In this document: piece by piece, positions 1 to 5,479 of the stretch
How the letters are laid out: every line of letters starts with the position of its first letter
Numbering within the stretch: the first letter of the stretch is position 1
Assembly (NCBI GenBank): GCA_003557825.1
Contig: PWNM01000101.1
Span: 1 to 5,479, forward strand
Origin: Candidatus Hydrogenedentota bacterium
Lineage (GTDB): Bacteria; Hydrogenedentota; Hydrogenedentia; Hydrogenedentales; SLHB01
Length of the DNA: 5,479 nucleotides
Reading direction: 5' to 3'
Program-made: the position numbers and the translations under genes
The notes under the pieces: generated by a model
The model's input: only the letters and a program-made list of their open reading frames with translations
Told to the model about the DNA's origin: nothing
Databases searched by the model: none

Positions 1-696
1 TCGTTGAACGCGCATGTCAGGCCGAACGGCCATGTTATCCCGGAGATAATCGAACCCGAATTCGCTGTTGGTCCCAAAAGTAATATCGGCGCGATATCCC
101 ACCTGGCGTTCGGCAGGCTGCATGTCCTGCTGGATCAAGCCGACGGTTAATCCCAAAAACTCATAAATGGGACCCATCCACTCGAAGTCGCGTCGGGCCA
201 GATAGTCGTTTACCGTCACTAGATGCACGCCCCGCCCGGCTAAGGCGTTCAGATAGACCGGCATGGTGGCGACCAAAGTTTTGCCTTCGCCCGTGACCAT
301 TTCGGCAATATCGCCACGGTGCAATACGATCCCGCCGATAACCTGAACGTCAAAAGGCCGCATGCCGGTCACCCGTTTCGACGCCTCACAAACCACCGCA
401 AAGGCTTCAGGAAGAATGGTATCCAATTCTTTCTGAATGAGTGGACCAAGCTTTTTTTGACGTTCAAATTCGTCGAGTTCTTCGTCGACTTCGACGGTGT
501 CGGTAAGAGCCTTAATCGCAGGAGCAATGCGTTCGCGGAAAACTCCCGTTTGAGCACGAAGCTCATCGTTGGTCATACAGACACAATGGGCCTCGTGTGC
601 GCGCACTTCGCGCAGAAGCGACGCCATGCGCTTAACTTCCCGATCGCTACTCGTACCGAAAAGCGATTTGATGATATTGTTTAACTCGTTCAACAA
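1..696 (-). CDS. secA: Protein translocase subunit SecA, N-terminal part (cut by left window edge)
   Basis: SecA is the cytoplasmic ATPase that drives unfolded preproteins through the SecYEG channel. Only the first 232 residues are present. Seen in the translation: the Q-motif region MRPFDVQ (112-118), Walker A MVTGEGKT (133-140), TVNDYLARRD (161-170), and ITFGTNSEFGFDYLRDNM (205-222), followed by RVQR at the edge. These match the start of nucleotide-binding domain 1 in order; Walker B (DEVDSILID in the family) should lie just outside. The start is read as TTG at 694-696, giving MLNELNNIIKSLFG. A second TTG follows at 691-693, no ATG or GTG fits, and an in-frame TGA lies upstream. A GGAG about 11 bases upstream could be the ribosome binding site. 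Walker A sits about 31 residues later than in E. coli SecA because of a charged insert at about residues 57-93. Family assignment is very sure; the exact start is less so. Confidence 0.97.
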   Translation of the reverse strand, partial: MLNELNNIIKSLFGTSSDREVKRMASLLREVRAHEAHCVCMTNDELRAQTGVFRERIAPAIKALTDTVEVDEELDEFERQKKLGPLIQKELDTILPEAFAVVCEASKRVTGMRPFDVQVIGGIVLHRGDIAEMVTGEGKTLVATMPVYLNALAGRGVHLVTVNDYLARRDFEWMGPIYEFLGLTVGLIQQDMQPAERQVGYRADITFGTNSEFGFDYLRDNMAVRPDMRVQR

Positions 697-723
697 TGGA
701 AACTGGTCTCCATGTGACCGTTG

Positions 724-736
724 GTGATAGTATCAC
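724..736. promoter_or_regulatory. Perfect dyad GTGATA-G-TATCAC upstream of secA
   Basis: Two 6-base arms are exact reverse complements around a single central G. The site ends 28 bases upstream of the proposed secA TTG start, where it could be a repressor operator or a tiny leader hairpin. One-base spacing is too tight for a stable RNA loop without opening inner pairs, so a protein site is the more natural reading. A 12-base match can arise by chance; there is no second copy in the region, and no regulator is encoded nearby. Confidence 0.3.
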
Positions 737-787
737 GTCAATCCAGTGGACGCGCCGCCTCCATGACGGTAATCGTCCCGATTGGGT

Positions 788-817
788 ATCATAGCAGAGC
801 CCCATAACACTGCACAA
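788..817 (-). promoter_or_regulatory. Candidate secA promoter
   Basis: Read on the minus strand, TTGTGC (812-817) is followed after 18 bases by TATGAT (788-793). The -10 element matches the sigma-70 consensus at five of six positions, but the -35 at only three. It would give a leader of roughly 85 bases before the TTG start. An alternative TTGACG lies closer to the gene, but has no good -10 at the right distance. Confidence 0.25.
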
Positions 818-821
818 AGCC

Positions 822-851
822 TTGATGTTCAGGGATGTAACACATTCTATT
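822..851 (+). promoter_or_regulatory. Candidate promoter for the sulfatase-fold gene
   Basis: TTGATG (822-827) is followed after 18 bases by TCTATT (846-851). Each matches its sigma-70 consensus at four of six positions. The spot is sensible, about 70 bases before the GTG start, but hexamers this weak occur often by chance. Confidence 0.25.
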
Positions 852-867
852 TCAATACGGAGAAAAC

Positions 868-898
868 GCCGCCCAAGAGGACAAACATCGTAGGCGGC
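868..898 (+). other. Inverted repeat GCCGCC...GGCGGC just before the ribosome binding site
   Basis: GCCGCC (868-873) pairs perfectly with GGCGGC (893-898) across a 19-base loop. It ends five bases before the AGGAGAGA ribosome binding site of the next gene. There is no T-run, so it is not a terminator for the plus strand. It could modestly affect translation or transcript stability, or be chance in GC-rich DNA. Confidence 0.25.
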
Positions 899-902
899 AT
901 TC

Positions 903-922
903 AGGAGAGAGACTAACCGGTG
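903..922 (+). promoter_or_regulatory. Ribosome binding site and GTG start of the sulfatase-fold gene
   Basis: AGGAGAGA at 903-910 lies nine bases before GTG at 920-922. An in-frame TAA at 914-916 is only one codon upstream of that GTG, so no longer reading is possible. This fixes the start at the GTG, directly ahead of the first hydrophobic helix. Confidence 0.75.
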
Positions 923-3127
923 CTTGCCCTATACCTTGTAGCAGTTGGTCTGGCTTCAGGCCTTATGGGAATTTTCGTACACGGGGCGTTGGCCGAACTG
1001 GGGTATGCAGCGGGATATCAGGCCAGTCTATTACTGGTAGGGGGCGTCGCAGCCGCGTACGTATGTTTCCAGTTCCTGTACTACGCTGTCGTCATGGCGC
1101 TCAAACCATCCCGAGGGGGACATCTGCCCGTATCCGAGGCGGTATCACAATGCGCGACCCTCGTTTTTCTGCCGTCGCTACTTAATGTAACCATTTCTTG
1201 GCCGGATCCGCTGCTTGAACGGGTCGAACCTCTTGTTTTCCTTGGTGTTTTCGCCGTGCTTCATGGATTTGGTAAGCTGTTATCCTTCTTTGCGGCTCTT
1301 CAAAGTCCCCGTGGCATACGATTTTGGGCGTTGGGATGGCTGGGCCTTTCCGGCGCAGCAGCGCTGGGGGCCATCGTTATCTTGCATGGCTGGGCAGTCC
1401 AGCTCGAGGCCGCCCGTCCCGAGGCGCCCGAAACGACCCAGATTCTTCAGGTGGCCGGCGCATATGCGGAAGCCCGTCCCGTAGCGGAGGGATCGGTGAT
1501 AGAGGTGGCCCTCTCCGATACGCCCGTCCGGGCTCTTACCCTGCGATGGGCCGTTCCGGAAAAATGGTCCGGAACAGACCGTCCGACTCAGGTCCATGCG
1601 ACCATTGTCTTTCGAGGCGCATCGCGGCAGACATCGCACCAGAGTGTGCGGCTTCGAGACGATGGTTGGGCTACCATGCAAATTTCGGCGGATTCCATTC
1701 CTGAAGGGGCCTTTTCATGCAGCATTAGCTGGAGCGCCCAACGGGAGCCTGCTTGGCGACGCATTACGGGAATGCGTCCCGTTGCCCGAACAGAACAAGA
1801 GCTTTTACTATCCGGGCCTATTGAACACTACGAAGATGCCCGGGCAGATCAGCCAAACATCGTGATTCTCGCTGTTGAGGGGTTATCATCGGAGCATATG
1901 TCGCGATTCGGATATGACCGCGCCACAACCCCCACATTAGATAGTCTTGCAGGCTCAAGCCTTCGATTCGCCGACGCCTTCACCACGGCTCCCGAGGCAT
2001 CTGCAGCAAGCATGACCATCCTTACGGGGTTGTATCCATTGCAGCACGGATACCTGGGCCGCCATGCCGGGCCGTTGCCCACTGAGGTCACGACATTGCC
2101 AGAACTGCTCCAAGCCAAAGGCTATGCTACGGCCGCCTTTACGGAAGGTCGGAACACGGCCGACCTGTTGTTTGGATCAGGATTCGAGCGTGGATTCGAG
2201 ATATTTGATGAAGCATATGATGCCGGATCGAGAGGCATAGATGAAATTGTCGTCGAGGAGCCGGAAGACACCGACACCGTTGAACCGGTTACGCCCCCGA
2301 CTGCCGGTTCCCATGCGACCCTGGAGAAGGCGCGTCGCTGGATCGACGCCCATCGCGACGTCCGTTTCATGACATTTATCCGACTGACTGAACTCCAGGA
2401 TAACGAATTGCGCCCCTGGTATGGTGCACCCTTTACAGATGCTTCGGAGGAGCCCAGCCCACGCGATGCCTTTGATACGACACTGGCCTATCTCGACCGG
2501 CATATTGGTGCGTTCCTTCGGCACTTACAGGACCAGACCTTTCGCCAGAACACCATTGTCATCGTGACCTCGCCATACGGGCTGGACTTCTCTGAGGGCG
2601 ACAACCAACCACCCCAAGTGGGGATCCGGGAGATGTCGTTGCGGGTTCCTGTATTGGTGTTTGCCCCATGGATTGGCCGAGGAGCCCGTGAGGATCTAAT
2701 CGGTCTTGAAGATATCGCCCCCGCCCTGTTGAGCATATCCGGAGATCGATTCCCTCACCGCCCGGACGGCCAAAGTTTTCTGACGGGTCCGAATGGAAAT
2801 GAGCCGCTTTCCGTTTACGGCGATAGCCTTGTGATGACCAAACGCAGTTCCCGTTGGCGAATGGTCTGGGATACGGGAATTGAACCTTTCACCATGCGGC
2901 CGAATTACGATGCCGGCTCGCCGCGACTGTATGATATCCGACGCATGCAAGGCGGACGATGGGGCTCCAATGTTGCAGGGAGCAACGCCTCTTTGGTGAA
3001 CCGATGGACCGAAGAAATGGAGCAGCAACTCGAACGACAAAACAACGCTGGGCTCCATAAATCGCCTCTTCAGATTATTGTGCCCCATAAGGGTGGCTTC
3101 CCAGACTTGCGAATAACCGTGAAGTGA
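920..3127 (+). CDS. Membrane-anchored sulfatase/alkaline-phosphatase-fold protein with degenerate active site
   Basis: 735 residues from GTG. Residues 1-162 form about five hydrophobic helices (near 1-20, 31-60, 77-94, 103-127, 134-162). Residues about 165-305 look like a beta-rich extracytoplasmic domain. A sulfatase-fold domain runs from about 311 to 620, with a tail to 735 that keeps the family-like LYDIRR (670-675). Scaffold motifs are clear: PNIVILAVEGL (312-322), FGYDRATTPTLDSLA (330-344), MTILTGLYPLQHG (365-377), NTIVIVTSPYG (544-554) and LRVPVLVFAPW (574-584). Helices followed by an outer catalytic-type domain recall the layout of LtaS-like phosphotransferases. The usual catalytic residues are mostly missing: the metal Asp is E320, the CxPSR box is ASAAS (360-364), DPHxPY is absent near 490, and TSDHG is TSPYG (550-554). 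Inference: a pseudoenzyme or strongly diverged hydrolase/transferase acting at the outer membrane face. The fold is sure; activity and substrate are unknown. Confidence 0.88.
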   Translation: MLALYLVAVGLASGLMGIFVHGALAELGYAAGYQASLLLVGGVAAAYVCFQFLYYAVVMALKPSRGGHLPVSEAVSQCATLVFLPSLLNVTISWPDPLLERVEPLVFLGVFAVLHGFGKLLSFFAALQSPRGIRFWALGWLGLSGAAALGAIVILHGWAVQLEAARPEAPETTQILQVAGAYAEARPVAEGSVIEVALSDTPVRALTLRWAVPEKWSGTDRPTQVHATIVFRGASRQTSHQSVRLRDDGWATMQISADSIPEGAFSCSISWSAQREPAWRRITGMRPVARTEQELLLSGPIEHYEDARADQPNIVILAVEGLSSEHMSRFGYDRATTPTLDSLAGSSLRFADAFTTAPEASAASMTILTGLYPLQHGYLGRHAGPLPTEVTTLPELLQAKGYATAAFTEGRNTADLLFGSGFERGFEIFDEAYDAGSRGIDEIVVEEPEDTDTVEPVTPPTAGSHATLEKARRWIDAHRDVRFMTFIRLTELQDNELRPWYGAPFTDASEEPSPRDAFDTTLAYLDRHIGAFLRHLQDQTFRQNTIVIVTSPYGLDFSEGDNQPPQVGIREMSLRVPVLVFAPWIGRGAREDLIGLEDIAPALLSISGDRFPHRPDGQSFLTGPNGNEPLSVYGDSLVMTKRSSRWRMVWDTGIEPFTMRPNYDAGSPRLYDIRRMQGGRWGSNVAGSNASLVNRWTEEMEQQLERQNNAGLHKSPLQIIVPHKGGFPDLRITVK

Positions 3128-3179
3128 TCCATACTGGCCTAGGCAGACCGTTTACGGGCGAATAACGGGAGGATGCAGT
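3128..3179 (+). other. Short intergenic gap with the ribosome binding site for the oxidoreductase
   Basis: Only 52 bases separate the two plus-strand genes, and there is no terminator-like stem with a T-run. GGGAGG at 3167-3172 sits seven bases before the ATG at 3180 and is a strong ribosome binding site. This supports, without proving, one transcript for both genes. The 8-base palindrome GCCTAGGC (3137-3144) is probably incidental. Confidence 0.5.
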
Positions 3180-4607
3180 ATGGGCACGAACACGGATTTT
3201 AGAATGGGACGCCGGGAATTCCTCGCCGGCGCAGCTCTCGGAACAGCAATGGCTCACATGGCAACCCAGACGGTGAGAGCCATTCCCACGAAGGTAGATC
3301 CCCATGAACCCCAAACGGGTGGACTGCCCGATCCGGAGAAACCGATTGGCCTGGGGATAATCGGCGCAGGCAACATGGGCTTTGCTCACATGCGTCAGAT
3401 GTGGGAAGCTCAGGGACCCAATCAAAGCATCGTATTCCGAGCCATCTCGGAATGCTATAAGCGTAGGGAACGCCAGGTGGTGAACTGGGCCCGCGATGCC
3501 ATGGGCATCTCGGTCGATGCCTACTCCGATTACCAGGACCTACTGGCCCGTGACGACATCGATGCGGTTATCGTCGCCACGCCGGATCACTGGCATGCGC
3601 TAAACACGATTCATGCCCTGGAAGCCGGCAAAGACGTCTACTGCGAAAAACCGCTTTGCCTTACCGCGGAGGAAGCGGTGGCCATTCGCGACGCAGTCTA
3701 TCGCACAGGGCGCGTGTTTGCCTGCGGCGTTCAGGGCTGTTCGAATCCGGCGTTTCGTCGGGCACGACAGCTCATCGACGAGGGAGCCATTGGGGATTTG
3801 GTGTGGGGCCAGACCTGTGCGGCCCGCAACACGGGACATACCACCGATCCCCAAGCCGGAGAATGGAACTATCATATTGACCCCGATGCCACCGATGATC
3901 CCGAGGCAGGGGATGCCTACATCGACTGGCAGCAATGGCTTGGCCCAGCTCCGGACAGACCTTTTTCGCCGCCTCGTTTTTTCCAATTCCGCAAGTTTTG
4001 GGATTACTCCGGAGGAATCGCTACCGACCTCATCTTCCATTCTATGGCGCCATTCGTCTTGGCCCTCGGTCTGCCCGCTCCGGAACGGGCAACAGCATCA
4101 GGAGGAATCTACATTCAGCAGGATGACCGCGAAGTTCCGGACACGTTCATGACGACCCTTGAATTCCCGCAGAATTTCACCATGGTGATTCCATCGTCGA
4201 CTGCCAATGCCCATGGCATTCCACCCGTTATTCGCGGTAACCGAGCCACGATGCATTTTGGGGGGTGGGGCCATATCCGGCTGGCGCCCGAACCGGGGTT
4301 TCAGGATTGGTTTGAACAGCGCTTTGGGACCCAGGAACTGCATATCGACGCCGCAGCCGATGAAGGACTCCCCCCGCCGCCCAATCCCTATGTTCATCAC
4401 TTCACAAACTGGTTCGAATGCATCCGGAGCCGGAAAACGACCTTTTGCCCGGTCGAGGTGGCTATGGACACGATGATTGCGATGAAAATGGCAGTAGAGG
4501 CCTACCGCCAGGATACTGTGATTTACTGGGACAACGACGCCCAGGAATATATCGACAGTCACCCGCGTCCGAATAGACGCTCCAAATATCCCCCGTCGGA
4601 GGCATAA
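3180..4607 (+). CDS. Gfo/Idh/MocA-family oxidoreductase with Tat signal peptide
   Basis: 475 residues. The family binds NAD(P) in an N-terminal Rossmann domain and oxidises, reduces or otherwise remodels sugars and related polyols. The N-terminus carries a twin-arginine motif GRREFL (10-15), a hydrophobic stretch, and a possible cleavage site after VRA (residue 34), so export in folded form with bound cofactor is expected. Rossmann motif GLGIIGAGNMG (57-67), TPDHWHA (134-140) and the hallmark CEKP (155-158, with K157) are intact. The C-terminal domain has WDYSGGIATDLIFH (274-287), whose D283 and H287 sit at the family's usual catalytic positions. Length is somewhat above the core family because of the signal and inserts. 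The ATG at 3180 has a strong ribosome binding site; M9 is a weaker alternative start. Known Tat-exported relatives include glucose-fructose oxidoreductase and GH109 NAD-dependent glycosidases. The substrate cannot be told. Probably co-transcribed with the upstream sulfatase-fold gene. Confidence 0.93.
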   Translation: MGTNTDFRMGRREFLAGAALGTAMAHMATQTVRAIPTKVDPHEPQTGGLPDPEKPIGLGIIGAGNMGFAHMRQMWEAQGPNQSIVFRAISECYKRRERQVVNWARDAMGISVDAYSDYQDLLARDDIDAVIVATPDHWHALNTIHALEAGKDVYCEKPLCLTAEEAVAIRDAVYRTGRVFACGVQGCSNPAFRRARQLIDEGAIGDLVWGQTCAARNTGHTTDPQAGEWNYHIDPDATDDPEAGDAYIDWQQWLGPAPDRPFSPPRFFQFRKFWDYSGGIATDLIFHSMAPFVLALGLPAPERATASGGIYIQQDDREVPDTFMTTLEFPQNFTMVIPSSTANAHGIPPVIRGNRATMHFGGWGHIRLAPEPGFQDWFEQRFGTQELHIDAAADEGLPPPPNPYVHHFTNWFECIRSRKTTFCPVEVAMDTMIAMKMAVEAYRQDTVIYWDNDAQEYIDSHPRPNRRSKYPPSEA

Positions 4608-4632
4608 AATGGGCTACGAGTCGGCCTCGGAC
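4595..4632. repeat. Imperfect inverted repeat spanning the convergent stop codons
   Basis: GTCGGAGGC (4595-4603) pairs with GCCTCGGAC (4624-4632) at eight of nine positions, with one G-G mismatch and a 20-base loop that contains both stop codons. It would form in transcripts from either side, so it could act as a shared 3' end structure for two genes with only six bases between them. No T-run follows in either direction, so it is not a classic intrinsic terminator. Both arms are also coding sequence, so it may be chance. Confidence 0.3.
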
Positions 4633-5479
4633 ACCGAAATGTAGCGCGTTTGTCCGTTGAGGGCAATACGAGCCACCAGCCACAAAGGTTCTTCGCCTCG
4701 AACAAAAAAAACAGTTCGAGCCGTGTCGCCTGAAGCGATGGATAAGGATTTCCGATGGGGATGGATGGTACCCTGATGGGCGTGCTCGGGCCAGTTCATG
4801 GGCGGCCCGATGAGCTGTACGTTGCCATGAAGGGAAAGCAGGCCCCGGTTTTCGACGCGGATGACCACATCATCGTCCACACGCTCCGCCCAAGCTGCAA
4901 TGGCGGCTGCAGGGCGCTCGTATACATCGAAATATCGGCGGCCCTCGACTGCGGTTTCGGCCATCAAACCGCCTTCATTTTCGGCCAAGCCCAACACCGT
5001 GATATCCCGGTCCAACTGTTCGCCCGCTTGTAGATCGTACTCAAATTCGCTTTCGGCAGGGCTCCACCCGCCACCCGCGGTGAGTCGCACTCGTCCGGCC
5101 AAGGAGCGATTGGTTGTCTGATTACATATTGTGATTCGTAAGCGGCTACCGGTACCGCCAAGCGGTTCGAGCGATAGGCCAATGGGGGCCCCTCCTTCGG
5201 GCCCTGTCCATTCATTTTGCTGCCAGTACCGGACGTAGACGGGATGGGTTGGTCGTTCGATGAGCCGTTCCATCTGGTTTCCTGGGCGCATTCGGCCGGG
5301 CGTCTGAAACGAAAATGCAGCGATGGTCCACGGTTCAAGCGCCATGGGGATAGCATCGCCTTCCGATGGGATACGCTCAGGTGAAGCGCCAATGGGATTC
5401 CGACGTTCCGCTCGATAATGTCGCGGACCCAATGTAAAACCTCCCTCCCAGGACTGCCCACGGCTTTCATATCCACGAA
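4614..5479 (-). CDS. Uncharacterised protein with likely beta-sandwich domains, C-terminal part (cut by right window edge)
   Basis: The reading frame is open from the right edge to a TAG at 4614-4616, giving 287 visible residues; the true start lies outside. A TTG at 5432 could be mistaken for a start, but the frame continues upstream with RGYESRGQSWEGGFT, so a partial gene is the better reading. I do not recognise the family. The segment IPMALEPWTIAAFSF (about visible residues 43-57) resembles the last strand of C-terminal beta-sandwich domains in glycoside hydrolases. The stretch from RLRITICNQTTN onward, through a GGGWSP turn to LQAGEQLDRDITV, resembles NEW3-type immunoglobulin-like domains. 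A second similar unit (VVIRVENRG...ARTVFFVRGEEP) follows. No catalytic motif or membrane helix is visible. A secreted or cell-surface glycan-active enzyme is the best guess, held weakly. Confidence 0.7.
   Translation of the reverse strand, partial: RGYESRGQSWEGGFTLGPRHYRAERRNPIGASPERIPSEGDAIPMALEPWTIAAFSFQTPGRMRPGNQMERLIERPTHPVYVRYWQQNEWTGPEGGAPIGLSLEPLGGTGSRLRITICNQTTNRSLAGRVRLTAGGGWSPAESEFEYDLQAGEQLDRDITVLGLAENEGGLMAETAVEGRRYFDVYERPAAAIAAWAERVDDDVVIRVENRGLLSLHGNVQLIGPPMNWPEHAHQGTIHPHRKSLSIASGDTARTVFFVRGEEPLWLVARIALNGQTRYISVSEADS
4697..4720. repeat. Perfect 7-base inverted repeat with an A8/T8 loop inside the minus-strand gene
   Basis: CTCGAAC (4697-4703) and GTTCGAG (4714-4720) are exact reverse complements flanking a 10-base loop made of eight A and CA. 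On the coding (minus) strand the loop carries eight T, which encode part of TVFFV. The reading frame is intact. A homopolymer in a hairpin loop is prone to polymerase slippage or sequencing indels. Confidence 0.5.

Larger units (their letters stand above)
697..919. other. Divergent intergenic region between secA and the sulfatase-fold gene
   Basis: This 223-base stretch carries no credible gene on either strand. It must hold the promoters and leaders of two divergently transcribed genes. Visible structure is limited to weak promoter-like hexamers in each direction, a perfect 13-base dyad near secA, and a GC-rich inverted repeat just before the downstream ribosome binding site. I see no tRNA, no riboswitch-like fold and no rho-independent terminator (stem followed by a T-run). 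Confidence 0.8.

Noticed and set aside
319..684. A 121-codon plus-strand open frame opposite secA
   Set aside because: It is antisense to strongly conserved SecA motifs, has no ribosome binding site, and its product shows no recognisable domain; it is a shadow frame.
2002..2011. S361 or S364 as a normal sulfatase nucleophile
   Set aside because: Aligning on the invariant LTGLYP puts Ala360 at the nucleophile position. Shifting to reach a Ser needs a gap, and the other metal ligands are also missing, so an ordinary active site is not supported, though it cannot be excluded.
3137..3157. Palindrome GCCTAGGC and small CCGTTTACGG hairpin between the two plus-strand genes
   Set aside because: The stems are very short and no T-run follows; they do not make a credible terminator or a convincing operator.
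4755..5033. Plus-strand frames after the oxidoreductase gene
   Set aside because: They are antisense to the minus-strand gene and show no domain pattern or convincing start context.
5186..5204. GGGCCC-CTCCTTC-GGGCCC hairpin as a possible terminator
   Set aside because: The 6-base stem is perfect but lies in the middle of the minus-strand coding region, has no T-run on either side, and is explained by GC-rich codons of GPEGGAP.
4964..5476. A 170-codon minus-strand frame inside the partial gene at the right edge
   Set aside because: It overlaps the longer minus-strand frame in another register. The longer frame has the strand-like pattern of a real protein and is open over the whole region, while this one ends early and looks like a shifted reading.
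1..5479. CRISPR array, transposon, toxin-antitoxin or phage defence module
   Set aside because: No regularly spaced repeats, no terminal inverted repeats with a transposase, no small gene pairs and no defence-type domains were seen.

Overview
This window is about 56-57% G+C by eye and holds four protein genes, two of them cut by the window edges. The content suggests an uncultured or planctomycete-like bacterium: a Tat-exported Gfo/Idh/MocA oxidoreductase, a membrane-bound sulfatase-fold protein and a beta-sandwich-rich protein. Such sets are common in Planctomycetes and in candidate phyla such as Hydrogenedentes or Sumerlaeota. The phylum is a guess; only full-length secA phylogeny would settle it.

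Layout. (1) 1-696, minus: the N-terminal 232 residues of SecA, the preprotein translocase ATPase. It starts at a TTG and runs off the left edge just before Walker B. (2) 697-919: a 223-base divergent intergenic region with weak promoter candidates in both directions, a perfect 6+1+6 dyad and a hairpin next to the downstream ribosome binding site. (3) 920-3127, plus: a 735-residue membrane protein with about five N-terminal helices, a beta-rich linker domain and an alkaline-phosphatase/sulfatase-fold domain. (4) 3180-4607, plus, 52 bases downstream: a Tat-signal Gfo/Idh/MocA-family oxidoreductase with intact cofactor and catalytic motifs. (5) 4614-5479, minus: the C-terminal 287 residues of an unrecognised protein, probably with beta-sandwich domains, open to the right edge. 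It converges on gene 4 with only six bases between the stop codons.

How they may work together. Genes 3 and 4 could be co-transcribed and both act outside the cytoplasm, so a shared role in cell-envelope or extracellular glycan chemistry is a reasonable inference, but no substrate can be read from the sequence. secA is transcribed away from them and is probably just a housekeeping neighbour.

The most notable observation is that the sulfatase-fold domain keeps the family's scaffold motifs but has lost the recognisable nucleophile and most metal ligands. It looks like a membrane-anchored pseudoenzyme or a strongly diverged branch. I see no CRISPR array, tRNA, rRNA, insertion sequence or defence system, and nothing that shows a wholly new system.
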